Assembly: GCF_000876015.1 (NCBI RefSeq) | Contig: NZ_BBQM01000023.1 | Coordinates: forward strand, 124,001-188,000 | DNA length: 64,000 nt | From: Cupriavidus basilensis | GTDB taxonomy: Bacteria > Pseudomonadota > Gammaproteobacteria > Burkholderiales > Burkholderiaceae | Direction: 5' to 3' | In this document: positions 40,275-48,286 of the stretch, in pieces | Numbering within the stretch: position 1 is the stretch's first letter | Layout of the letters: each line of letters opens with the position of its first letter | Notes under the pieces: model-generated | Database searches by the model: none | The model's input: only the letters and a program-made list of their open reading frames with translations | What the model was told of the DNA's origin: nothing | Program-made: the position numbers and the translations under genes

Positions 40275-41912
40275 TCAGAAAATGAACCGCGTGTTGATGA
40301 ACGCGGACTTGTGGCCGAGCACGATCTCGTCGAGCAGCGCCTTGGACGCGGCGGTCGATTTGGCGGCGATCATGGTGCGGATCGAGAACGCCCGCAGCGC
40401 GTCCGACACCGAGAGCGTGCCCTCCGCCGAATCCTTGCGCCCGGTAAACGGAAAGATGTCCGGCCCGCGCTGACACTGGCAATTGATGTTCACGCGGCAG
40501 ACCTGGTTGACCAGCGGATCGACCAGCGTGGCGATGGTGTCGGGGTCGGAGCCGAAGATGCTGACCTGCTGACCGTAGTCGGAGCTCTCCACGTAGCACA
40601 GCGCGGTGCCGATGTCGTCGAACGGCACGACCGGAACCACCGGGCCGAACTGCTCCTCCCGGTACAGCTTCATGGTCTCGTCCACGGGATACACCACCGC
40701 GGGGACGAACAAGGATTCGCAGCTCTGGCCGCCGTCGGCGTTGCGAATCGTCGCGCCCTTCGCCTGCGCGTCGGCCAGGCACCCGGCGAGGTAGGCCGGC
40801 TTGTTGCTGTCGGGCAATGGCGTGATGAAGACGCCTTCCTCCCACGGCATGCCCATGCGCAATGCCGCGATGGCGGCGCAGAACCTGGCGAGGAATGCCT
40901 CGGCGACCGAGCGATGGACCATGATCGTCTTCAGCGCCGTGCACCGCTGGCCGTTGAAGGAGAGCGAGCCGAGCACGCATTCGCGCACGGCCAGGTCGAG
41001 GTCCGCGTCGGCAAGGATGATGGCGGCATTCTTGGCGTCCAGTCCGAGCACGGCGCGCAGGCGGTTAGTCTTCGGGTGCAGCTTCTTGAGCTTGTCGGCC
41101 ACGCGGGACGACCCGATCAGCGCCAGGACGTTGACCTGCCCGGACGCCATCAAAGGCGGCACGACCTCCTCGCCGCGGCCGTAGACGGTGTTCACGACCC
41201 CCGTGGGAAAGGCGTCCCGGAAAGCCTCCAGGATGGGCGCGAACAGCAGCGTGCCGAACCTGGGCGGCTTGAACAGCACCACGTTACCCATGATCAGAGC
41301 CGGGATCAGGGTGGTGAACGTCTCGTTGAGCGGATAGTTGTAGGGCCCCATGCAGAGCACCACGCCCAGCGGGGCGCGCCGGATCTGCGCGATGGTGCCT
41401 TCCGCGACCTGGAACCGCGAGTTGTTGTTGTCGAGCTCCTTGAGCGCATCGATGGTCTGGCGGATGTAGTCGACGGTGCGGTCGAACTCCTTGGCCGAAT
41501 CGACGGCCGACTTGCCGATCTCCCACATGATCAGCTTCACGATCAGCTCGCGCTTCTCGCACAGGCGGCAGGTGAAGTCCTGGACGTGGGCGATGCGCTG
41601 GTCGACGGACATGGTCGGCCAGAGGCCGGTGCCGGACGCATATGCCGCCACGGCCGCCGCGAGCGCCTCGCGGCTTTCCGCCGCGGTGGTGATCGGATAG
41701 CTGCCGAGCTCGAACGGCCGCAGGCTGCCGTCCGGATCGCGCACGCGCACCGGCGAGAGCACCGTGTGAGCGGGCCCCGCCCACTCCCGCAGCTGGCCGC
41801 CGATCAGGATGGTGCGCTGGTGCAGCGGCCCGGGCAGGCGATATTCGGGCGGGATGTCCTCGAGGCGCGGAAAGCGCGCCGCCAGCCCGGCGTGTGTCTG
41901 GAGAGCATTCAT
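40275..41912 (-). CDS. gapN: NADP-dependent non-phosphorylating GAPDH-type aldehyde dehydrogenase
   Basis: A 545-residue aldehyde dehydrogenase. The nucleotide site includes MGPYNYPLNETFTTLIPALIMGN near 188-210, and the catalytic Cys lies in SLSFNGQRCTALK (C324). At the usual LELGGK site the protein reads VLGLDAKN (288-295), so the general-base Glu is not at its normal place. Family resemblance is to GapN, which oxidises glyceraldehyde 3-phosphate straight to 3-phosphoglycerate. It starts 11 bases after the pyruvate kinase stop, so the pair would carry triose phosphate toward pyruvate. Confidence 0.88.
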   Translation of the reverse strand: MNALQTHAGLAARFPRLEDIPPEYRLPGPLHQRTILIGGQLREWAGPAHTVLSPVRVRDPDGSLRPFELGSYPITTAAESREALAAAVAAYASGTGLWPTMSVDQRIAHVQDFTCRLCEKRELIVKLIMWEIGKSAVDSAKEFDRTVDYIRQTIDALKELDNNNSRFQVAEGTIAQIRRAPLGVVLCMGPYNYPLNETFTTLIPALIMGNVVLFKPPRFGTLLFAPILEAFRDAFPTGVVNTVYGRGEEVVPPLMASGQVNVLALIGSSRVADKLKKLHPKTNRLRAVLGLDAKNAAIILADADLDLAVRECVLGSLSFNGQRCTALKTIMVHRSVAEAFLARFCAAIAALRMGMPWEEGVFITPLPDSNKPAYLAGCLADAQAKGATIRNADGGQSCESLFVPAVVYPVDETMKLYREEQFGPVVPVVPFDDIGTALCYVESSDYGQQVSIFGSDPDTIATLVDPLVNQVCRVNINCQCQRGPDIFPFTGRKDSAEGTLSVSDALRAFSIRTMIAAKSTAASKALLDEIVLGHKSAFINTRFIF

Positions 41913-41923
41913 CTGTGCCACCC

Positions 41924-43360
41924 TCAGTGAGCGGAATCGGTTGGAGGGAAAACGATGCGCAGGAGGTTCGTCGACCCCGGGGTGCCGAACGGCATGCCCG
42001 CGACGATCGCGAACGGGCGGGACCCGGGCTCGAGCCCTTCGGCGCGCACGACGTCGGTCGCCTGGCTGACCATTTCCTCCACGTTGCCGGCATCCGCCGC
42101 GTGGACGGCATGCACGCCCCAGACGACCGCCAGCCTGCGCGCCGTTTCGATGCTTGGCGTCATGCCGATGACCGGCACGTTCGGCCGCTCGTGGGCCACG
42201 CGCAAGGCACTCGCGCCGGAGAGCGTGTACGTCACGCACGCGGAAAGCGGCAGCACGTCCGCGACGGTGCGGATGGCGGCCCCGATGGCATCGATGGCAT
42301 CCGCGTGCCGCGTGGCGGCAACGGCGCCCATGATGTCCCGCTGGAGCCGGTCCTTCTCGGTGTTGCGGATGATCCTCGCCATCATCTGGACGGACTCCAC
42401 CGGATAACTGCCGCTTGCCGATTCGGCCGACAGCATGACCGCATCCACACCATCATAGACGGCGGTTGCGACATCCGACGCCTCCGCCCGGGTGGGCGCG
42501 GGCGCGCTCACCATCGAGTCGAGCATCTGGGTCGCCACCACCACCGGCTTGCCGGCTTCGCGGCACAGGCGCGTCAGGCGCTTCTGGATGGCCGGCACTT
42601 CCTCGGGCGGCATTTCCACGCCGAGATCGCCGCGGGCCACCATGATCGCGTCGGCCGCGGCGACGATGGCGCCGATGTCGGCGAGGGCGGTGGGCTTCTC
42701 GATCTTCGCCATGATGCCGATGCCGGGGCCGACGAGCTGCCGCAGCGCCGCGATGTCCCGGGCCGACTGCACGAACGACAGCGCAATCCAGTCGACGCCG
42801 AGCTGCAGGCCGAAGGCCAGGTCGCGGCGGTCCTTCTCGGTGAGCACCGACAGCTTCAGCGCGCAATCCGGCACATTGACGCCCTTGCGGTCCGAGACCT
42901 TGCCGCCGGTCTCCACGGTCGTCTCCGCGAAGTCCGCGCCGCAGCGGGTCACGCGCAGGCGGACCCGCCCGTCGTCGATGAGCAGCGCGTTGCCGGGCTG
43001 CAGGGCTTCGAATATTTCCGGATGCGGCAGTTGAACCACCTCCTGGCTGCCCGGCACCGGCGCGAGTTGCAGCCTGAACGGCTGGCCGGCCGCGAGCGCC
43101 ACCGGCCCCGCGGCAAAGGTGCCCAGCCGCAGCTTCGGCCCCTGCAGGTCGAGCAGCGCGCCGATCGGCCGGCCCACCTCGGACTCGATCTCGCGGATCA
43201 GGCGCAGGCGCATCGCGTGGTCTTCCTGCGTGCCGTGGCTGAAGTTCAGGCGGAAGGTGTCCGCGCCCGCCAGGAACAACTGCCGGATCGCCTCATGGGT
43301 CGACGAGGCGGGCCCGAGTGTCGCCACGATCTTTGTGTGGCGTTCACGACGCAAGCTCAT
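41924..43360 (-). CDS. pyk: pyruvate kinase
   Basis: A 478-residue pyruvate kinase. Recognised parts are KIVATLGPAS near residue 10, FRLNFSHGTQEDH near 36, LLDLQGPKLRLG near 70, the active-site signature GIMAKIEKPTALADI near 210, MVARGDLGVEMPPEEVP near 234, and VVATQMLDSM with APTRAE near 275. It makes pyruvate and ATP from phosphoenolpyruvate. CGGAG is 8 bases before the ATG at 43360. Its place beside GapN and OtnK, rather than with central metabolism genes, suggests a dedicated paralogue. Confidence 0.94.
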   Translation of the reverse strand: MSLRRERHTKIVATLGPASSTHEAIRQLFLAGADTFRLNFSHGTQEDHAMRLRLIREIESEVGRPIGALLDLQGPKLRLGTFAAGPVALAAGQPFRLQLAPVPGSQEVVQLPHPEIFEALQPGNALLIDDGRVRLRVTRCGADFAETTVETGGKVSDRKGVNVPDCALKLSVLTEKDRRDLAFGLQLGVDWIALSFVQSARDIAALRQLVGPGIGIMAKIEKPTALADIGAIVAAADAIMVARGDLGVEMPPEEVPAIQKRLTRLCREAGKPVVVATQMLDSMVSAPAPTRAEASDVATAVYDGVDAVMLSAESASGSYPVESVQMMARIIRNTEKDRLQRDIMGAVAATRHADAIDAIGAAIRTVADVLPLSACVTYTLSGASALRVAHERPNVPVIGMTPSIETARRLAVVWGVHAVHAADAGNVEEMVSQATDVVRAEGLEPGSRPFAIVAGMPFGTPGSTNLLRIVFPPTDSAH

Positions 43361-43575
43361 GTGTTTCTCCGGTGACAAGACCGCGGCGGCGGCCGGCATG
43401 CCGGGCCCCGCGGGAAAGCAGGGTCCTCCGGCATCGGACCGGCAGCCAATTGGATTGGACGGGAAAGGCGCATCCGTTCCCGGGGCGGGAACGAGGATGG
43501 AAATATCGCGGGGGCTTTCGGCGAATCGAAAACAGCGTCTATCTTTTTCTCATCGGCAGCAATGGCCGGCCGCGG

Positions 43576-43884
43576 CTACGGCTTGCTCTCTAGCCTTTCG
43601 CTTTCGAGCCTGCCATATTCGGCGACCTTCTTGCTCACCAGCCATGCGCTGGTGGCGCGATCGAAATCGTGAAAATGGCGCATCGCCAGATGGTCCTTGA
43701 ACGCAGCGGCATCCCGGTAGATCTCGTACAGCAGGAACGCCGGCTCCGTGGGGCTCTCGAGAACGTCGAAGGTGAAGCAGCCCGGCTCGATGGCAAGGGA
43801 CTGCGCGGCATTGGTCAGGATCGCGTCCCGGAACGCATTGCGCTTTTCCGGGAGCACCTCAATAGTCACGACGACTGCGTGCAT
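43576..43884 (-). CDS. antibiotic biosynthesis monooxygenase (ABM) domain protein
   Basis: A 102-residue dimeric alpha-beta barrel protein: VVVTIEVLPEKRNAFRDAIL at the start, SLAIEPGCFTFDVLESPTEPAFLLYEIYRDAAAFKDHLAMRHF in the middle. Family members are cofactor-free quinol monooxygenases or sugar-isomerase-like proteins (LsrG type). GAGG precedes the ATG at 43884. It sits inside the sugar-acid cluster between Ldh2 and pyruvate kinase; LsrG-like isomerase activity on a phosphorylated keto sugar is possible but unproven. Confidence 0.85.
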   Translation of the reverse strand: MHAVVVTIEVLPEKRNAFRDAILTNAAQSLAIEPGCFTFDVLESPTEPAFLLYEIYRDAAAFKDHLAMRHFHDFDRATSAWLVSKKVAEYGRLESERLESKP

Positions 43885-43942
43885 GCGTAACCTCGTTGTC
43901 GGTGGAGGTTCAGGAGAAAGGCGGATCGCCATGCTTGCGGCG

Positions 43943-43969
43943 GCGCGCCCCGGGCCGTCCGGGGCGCGC
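43943..43969 (-). terminator. GC-rich hairpin after the Ldh2 gene
   Basis: GCGCGCCCCGG and CCGGGGCGCGC pair perfectly around a 5-base loop, 18 bases beyond the Ldh2 stop and 58 before the ABM start. It probably ends or attenuates transcription, splitting the cluster into sub-operons. Confidence 0.6.
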
Positions 43970-43986
43970 GCGCCGGGGTCTAACGG

Positions 43987-45051
43987 TCAGGCCAGCGGCA
44001 GCGGAACGCCGTATTGGGCGCCGAGCTCCTGCAGTTCCCCGAGAAGGGAATTGCCGAGCGGAATGCCGTCGCGGCGGCGCGCGCCCAGGGAAATGTACTC
44101 GCGCTCGCCGGGCAGGTAGATGCGCTCCACGCCGGTCGCGCGCCGGGCGCCGGTGACGTCGGTCATGGCCTTCTGCATGCGCTGCATGTAGGCATCGACG
44201 TCATCGAAGGCGTCCACCGGCAGCACGCCGAACAGGTGGCCGCTGTTCTGCGCGGTGGTGGTCTTCTCGTAGAGATCGCCCACGTCGCGGCCGAAGAACG
44301 CGCCGGACAGCATGGTGCTGAGCAGGCCGACGATCAGCGTCAGCGCATACCCCTTGGGGCCGCCCACCGGCACCACGAAGCCCTTGAGCGCCTCGACCGC
44401 GTCGGTGGTCGGCAGGCCGTCGGGGCCGGTGGCCCATTCCGCCGGAATCGGCGTGCCTTCCTTGGCGGCGACGATGATCTTTCCGCGCGCGGCGATGCTG
44501 CACGCCATGTCGAGCACGATCGGGAACGCCCCCGGGGTCGGAAAAGCGACCGCGAACGGGTTGTTGCCCAGCACGGCTTCCGCGCCGCCCCACGGCGTCA
44601 TGTGGTTGATCGCGCCGATGGTGAAGCTGAAGCCGATCATGTTGTTGCGCGCGGCCATCTCCGAGTAGTACGCCGCGGCGCCGAAGTGGTTGCTGTTGCG
44701 CACCGCCACGAACGCGCAGTTTCCGCCCTTGCCTTTCTCGATGGCGAGCGCCATCGCGCGGATCCCGACCAGATGGCCAAGTCCGTTGTCTCCGTCCATG
44801 ACCGCGCTGGTCAGGCCGTCGCGGACCAGCGAGATCTTCGGCGTGGCGTTCGTCCCTCCGTCCAGGATCCGCTTGATGTAGATCGGGAAACGCACGACCC
44901 CGTGCGAATCGACGCCGCGCAGATCCGCCTCGACGAGGTTGTCGGTGATCTCAACTGCCTCGCCGGCGGGCACGCCCACGCGCGTGAGAATCTCCACGCA
45001 GTATGTCTTCAAGCTCGATTCGCTCACGCGAACTGTGTTTGCGGCTTCCAT
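43987..45051 (-). CDS. Ldh2 family malate/lactate-type dehydrogenase
   Basis: A 354-residue NAD(P)-dependent dehydrogenase of the Ldh2/MDG family. Motifs: LVEADLRGVDSHGVVRFPIY near 40 with the catalytic His, VRNSNHFGAAAYYSEMA near 118, GNNPFAVAFPTP near 160, and GGPKGYALTLIVGLLSTMLSGA near 228. Relatives oxidise 2-hydroxy acids such as malate, ureidoglycolate, sulfolactate or sugar acids. The start is the ATG at 45051. In this cluster the best guess is oxidation of a hydroxy acid to the keto acid used by OtnK or BKACE. Confidence 0.9.
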   Translation of the reverse strand: MEAANTVRVSESSLKTYCVEILTRVGVPAGEAVEITDNLVEADLRGVDSHGVVRFPIYIKRILDGGTNATPKISLVRDGLTSAVMDGDNGLGHLVGIRAMALAIEKGKGGNCAFVAVRNSNHFGAAAYYSEMAARNNMIGFSFTIGAINHMTPWGGAEAVLGNNPFAVAFPTPGAFPIVLDMACSIAARGKIIVAAKEGTPIPAEWATGPDGLPTTDAVEALKGFVVPVGGPKGYALTLIVGLLSTMLSGAFFGRDVGDLYEKTTTAQNSGHLFGVLPVDAFDDVDAYMQRMQKAMTDVTGARRATGVERIYLPGEREYISLGARRRDGIPLGNSLLGELQELGAQYGVPLPLA

Positions 45052-45165
45052 GCTTCGCCCTTCCTTCCACGAATTGACTATCCCCAGGGCGCCCCGGCAG
45101 CCCGGAGCGCCTTCGATGACCGGCCCGCGCGCGCGAGCGCGCGGCCGCACGGCCTCAAGCGCGCG

Positions 45166-46131
45166 TTATTCCGCGGTGATGTTTGCCGCCTTCATGACCT
45201 GGCGCCAGTTGTTCACTTCGGTCTCCACGAACTTCGTCGCCTGCGCCGGGTTGTCGCCGATCACATCCATGCCGATGTCGGCGAAGGTCTTCTTGGCCTC
45301 CGGGTCGGCAAGCCCCGCGAGCACGGACTTGTTCAGCTTCTCCACGACCGCCGGCGGCGTGTTGGCCGGCGCGGCAATGCCGACCCAGAACTTGAGCGCC
45401 ATGTCGGGCACGCCCGCCTCCCTGGCGGTCGGCACGTTGGGCAGCATCGGCACGCGCTTGTCGCCCGTGACCATCAGCGCGCGCACCTTGCCCGACTGGA
45501 TGAAGTTCAGCGCGGTCGGCAGCGCGGTGAAGATGACCTGGATGCGGCCGCCGAGCAGATCCTGCATCGCCGCCGACGCGCCCTTGTACGGGATGTGCGT
45601 GAGATCGGCGCCGGTCTTGAGCCGGAACAGCTCGCCGCCCAGATGGGTGTTGGTGCCGCGCCCGGCCGAGCCGTAGTTGATCGAGCCCGGCGCGGCCTTC
45701 GACAGCGCCACGAACTCCTTGACGGTGCTGGCCTTCACGCCGAGGTTGACGACCATGACGAACGGCACCGACGCCACCGTCGTGATGTGCGAGAAGTCCT
45801 TGACCGGATCGAAGGGCAGGTGCTTGTACAGGCCCGGCGCCATCGCAAAGGACAGGTCCGTGACCAGCAGCGTGTATCCGTCGTTGGGCGCCTTCGCCAC
45901 GTAGTTGGCCCCGATGGTGCCGCTGGCGCCGGGACGGTTTTCCGGGACGATCGACTGCTTCAGCGTGGTGGACATGTCCTTGGCCACGAGCCGGCCGACG
46001 ATGTCGTTGGTACCGCCGGGCGAGAACGGGACGATGAGCGAAATCGGCTTGGTGGGGTAATCCTGCGCGGCAGCGACCACACTGAAGAAGGACAGCGTTA
46101 CCGCGGCCAGTATCTTTTGATGCTTGTGCAT
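45166..46131 (-). CDS. Bug family tripartite tricarboxylate transporter receptor
   Basis: A 321-residue periplasmic receptor. The signal peptide ends near residue 22 (FFSVVAAAQ); next come YPTKPISLIVPFSPGGTNDIVGRL, ENRPGASG near 64 and GRGTNTHLGGELF near 155. The C-terminal NITAE matches the other Bug proteins. It lies 30 bases after the BKACE gene and before the Ldh2 gene, so it should capture the cluster's acid substrate. No membrane components are encoded nearby. Confidence 0.93.
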   Translation of the reverse strand: MHKHQKILAAVTLSFFSVVAAAQDYPTKPISLIVPFSPGGTNDIVGRLVAKDMSTTLKQSIVPENRPGASGTIGANYVAKAPNDGYTLLVTDLSFAMAPGLYKHLPFDPVKDFSHITTVASVPFVMVVNLGVKASTVKEFVALSKAAPGSINYGSAGRGTNTHLGGELFRLKTGADLTHIPYKGASAAMQDLLGGRIQVIFTALPTALNFIQSGKVRALMVTGDKRVPMLPNVPTAREAGVPDMALKFWVGIAAPANTPPAVVEKLNKSVLAGLADPEAKKTFADIGMDVIGDNPAQATKFVETEVNNWRQVMKAANITAE

Positions 46132-46161
46132 TGTCTTGTCTCCTTTATTTTGATTTGCTGC

Positions 46162-47043
46162 CTATGCCATGCGGAACATCTCGCGGGTTTCGGCGGGCGT
46201 GGCGATCTCGCGTCCCATCATCCTGGCGATCTTCGCGAAATGGTGGATCACGTCGCCGTTGTTGGGCGTGCCGAGTTCCGGCCAGCCGTAGTCGCCAAGG
46301 CCGATCGCGATGTGGCCGTCGAGCTCCATCGCCGCCACCGCCGGCGCGGTGGGATTGCCGATCTTGTTGCACACGGTCCATTCCAGCGGCGCCTTGGGCA
46401 GGAACGGCAGATGCGCGTGGAGGCCCTGGATGGTGCCGGGGTGGCCGCCCAGGATGCCGTGGTCGGTCAGCTCGAACATGAAGTACGGCGTGTCCTTCAC
46501 CAGCCCCATGTCGCGCAGCGCGCTGAAACAGCGCGTAAACGCCACCGTCCAGCTCACGAACTGCGGCTTGACGCCGAGCTCGGGCAGGCGCCGCGCGAAT
46601 GCCTCGAGGATCCTGGTCTCGTTCTTGTAGGTCAGATGGCCCGTCAGGTAGCGGTTCGCGATGTAGTCGAAGCGGTCGATGTTGGTGCTGCCGCAGTCGA
46701 TCGGCGCCAGGTCGGGCTGCGTTTCCGGCGACTGCGCGAGCACCTCGATATGGGCGAGCCGGCTCATCTCGCCTTCGTTGGAAATCTGGCCGAGCGTCGG
46801 GAACACCAGGCAGTCGCAGTTGGCGCGGATGGCGCGGATGCAGGCGGCAAAAGTCTCCGCGTCGTGGGCCGGCTTGCCGTCGGGCTGCCGCGCGTGGAAA
46901 TGGATGATGCTGGCCCCGGCCTCTCGCGCCTTGGCGGCCTCCCGTCCGATCTCCTCCGGGGTGTAGGGGATGTTCGGATTTTCGGACCTGGGCATGTACT
47001 CGTTGATGCGTGCCTCGATGATCAGTTTCTTCCGCGCTTTCAT
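46162..47043 (-). CDS. beta-keto acid cleavage enzyme (BKACE, formerly DUF849)
   Basis: A 293-residue TIM-barrel zinc enzyme. Typical BKACE motifs are KLIIEARINEYMPRSENPNIPYTPEEI at the start, SIIHFHARQPDGKPAHD near 45-62 with the metal-binding H-x-H, IDCGSTNID near 117, FELTDHGILGGHPGTIQGL near 190 and the ending HIAIGLGDYGWPELG. Members react a beta-keto acid with acetyl-CoA to give a new acyl-CoA and acetoacetate; substrates vary and include keto-aminohexanoate and dehydrocarnitine. It leads the minus-strand cluster, with two GntR-type direct repeats in its promoter region. Confidence 0.92.
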   Translation of the reverse strand: MKARKKLIIEARINEYMPRSENPNIPYTPEEIGREAAKAREAGASIIHFHARQPDGKPAHDAETFAACIRAIRANCDCLVFPTLGQISNEGEMSRLAHIEVLAQSPETQPDLAPIDCGSTNIDRFDYIANRYLTGHLTYKNETRILEAFARRLPELGVKPQFVSWTVAFTRCFSALRDMGLVKDTPYFMFELTDHGILGGHPGTIQGLHAHLPFLPKAPLEWTVCNKIGNPTAPAVAAMELDGHIAIGLGDYGWPELGTPNNGDVIHHFAKIARMMGREIATPAETREMFRMA

Positions 47044-47088
47044 GCCGTCTCCAATGCGTTCGAGCGTCTGTTAATCGGACTTGTTCGG

Positions 47089-47124
47089 ACCTATCAGACC
47101 ACATCCTATCCACCTATCAGACCA
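47089..47124. promoter_or_regulatory. GntR operators: two direct repeats
   Basis: ACCTATCAGACCA occurs at 47089-47101 and again at 47112-47124, 23 bases apart, 46 to 81 bases before the BKACE start. A reversed near-copy (one difference in 12 bases) lies at 47282-47297 next to the GntR gene. Repeats two helical turns apart suit cooperative binding by a dimeric regulator. Confidence 0.75.
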
Positions 47125-47279
47125 AACACCAGGGATCTTTGCGCAAAACCGGGTATACCCTTCCCTTGAGCGGGCGGAAAGGAAGCGGTTTCGCGTGGCG
47201 CATCGTCCGCCGGATGGCCGTGGCGGCGCGCGCGGCCCGGCGCGGAGCCAAGGCGCCGGGCAAGCCCACAGAAGGTTGG

Positions 47280-47297
47280 GCCTATGGTCTAATAGGC
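47280..47297. promoter_or_regulatory. GntR operator, autoregulatory palindrome
   Basis: GCCTAT-N6-ATAGGC is an inverted repeat 27 bases before the GntR gene. Read on the minus strand it gives CCTATTAGACCA, one base off the CCTATCAGACCA repeated in the BKACE promoter. Confidence 0.7.
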
Positions 47298-47324
47298 AGA
47301 CAGCCGACCTAGTTACCGCACAAG

Positions 47325-48044
47325 ATGCAATCTTCGATCCCCAACCAGCCGATTCGCCGCAAGAAGCTCTACGAAGAGGTCGCGTCGCGCCTCGAATCGA
47401 TGATGCTCAGCGGCGTGCTGCGCCCGGGAGACACCCTCCCCCCCGAGCGCGAGCTGATGGACACGTTCGAGGTAGGCCGCTCGTCCATCCGGGAAGCCTT
47501 GTTCGCGCTGCAAAAGATGGGGCTGGTCGTGATCCGCAACGGCGAGCGCGCCTATGTCACGCGCCCGTCCGCCGACGCCCTCGTGGGAGAGCTGTCGGGC
47601 GCGGTGCGCCATCTGCTGTCGACCGCGGAAGGCGTGCGGGACTTCCAGCAGGCGCGGACCATGCACGAGATTTCGCTGGTGCGCTACGCCGCGCAGCACG
47701 CCTCGGCCGACGACATCGCGGCGCTCGGGCAGGCGCTCGAAGCCAACCGGCACGCGCTGGGCAACGCCGCGGAATTCACCAGGACCGACGTCGAATTCCA
47801 TCTGGCCATTGCCAGGATTCCGAACAATCCCATTTTCCTGGCGCTGCATACCGCGATGGCCCGCTGGCTCGAAGAACAGCGCGCGACCTCCCTGCAATCG
47901 GCCGGCGCCGAGCAGGCCGCCTTCCGGGCCCATGAGCGCATCCACGCGGCCATCGCCGCGCACCAGCCGGACGCGGCGGAAACCGCGATGCTGGAGCATC
48001 TGCGCGAAGTCGAGTCGCATTACTGGGCGGCGAAGACGGCCTAG
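47325..48044 (+). CDS. GntR family regulator, FCD (FadR-like) subfamily
   Basis: A 239-residue regulator. The winged helix covers about residues 12-78 (LYEEVASRLESMMLSGVLRPGDTLPPERELMDTFEVGRSSIREALFALQKMGLVVIRNG), and the FCD ligand domain has the metal/ligand residues in FTRTDVEFHLAIARIPNNPIF near 150 and a second His near HERIHAAIAAHQPD. FCD members sense sugar acids or other carboxylates. It is divergent from the BKACE cluster, with three matching operator-like sites in the 281-base gap. Confidence 0.93.
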   Translation: MQSSIPNQPIRRKKLYEEVASRLESMMLSGVLRPGDTLPPERELMDTFEVGRSSIREALFALQKMGLVVIRNGERAYVTRPSADALVGELSGAVRHLLSTAEGVRDFQQARTMHEISLVRYAAQHASADDIAALGQALEANRHALGNAAEFTRTDVEFHLAIARIPNNPIFLALHTAMARWLEEQRATSLQSAGAEQAAFRAHERIHAAIAAHQPDAAETAMLEHLREVESHYWAAKTA

Positions 48045-48175
48045 CGCAAACCGCCGCCAAGTCCGGCGGGCAAGCCGCCGTTTCCCGCGCCGGCGCCATT
48101 GCCGGCATGGCCCGCGCGGCGGTCTCGCGGCCGCGAGACGACGTGGCAATCGTCCGGCCGGCCCGGCGCGGGTTG

Positions 48176-48204
48176 CATGCGTGTTGCCCCATGCGTGTTG
48201 CCCC
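48176..48204. repeat. 14-bp tandem duplication
   Basis: CATGCGTGTTGCCC occurs twice in tandem (period 14) about 85-110 bases before the retropepsin-like gene. A following GCAAC could pair with GTTGC. It may reflect a recent duplication in a promoter region. Confidence 0.6.
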
Positions 48205-48286
48205 ATGAGGTAGCAACGCAACAAAGTTTCCAGTAGCGTGTCAGGCGATCGAAAGCGGCGCCGGTTGGGGCGCGAACCACGGAACC

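Noticed and set aside
38973..41930. 985-codon plus-strand open frame
   Set aside because: Antisense shadow of otnK and gapN; no motifs, biased composition.
45121..45160. GC-rich alternating CGCG stretch between Bug and Ldh2 as a terminator
   Set aside because: The arms pair only with a bulge and in several registers; too ambiguous to list as a feature.
44014..47169. 1051-codon plus-strand open frame
   Set aside because: Antisense to Ldh2, Bug and BKACE genes, all of which have clear family motifs.
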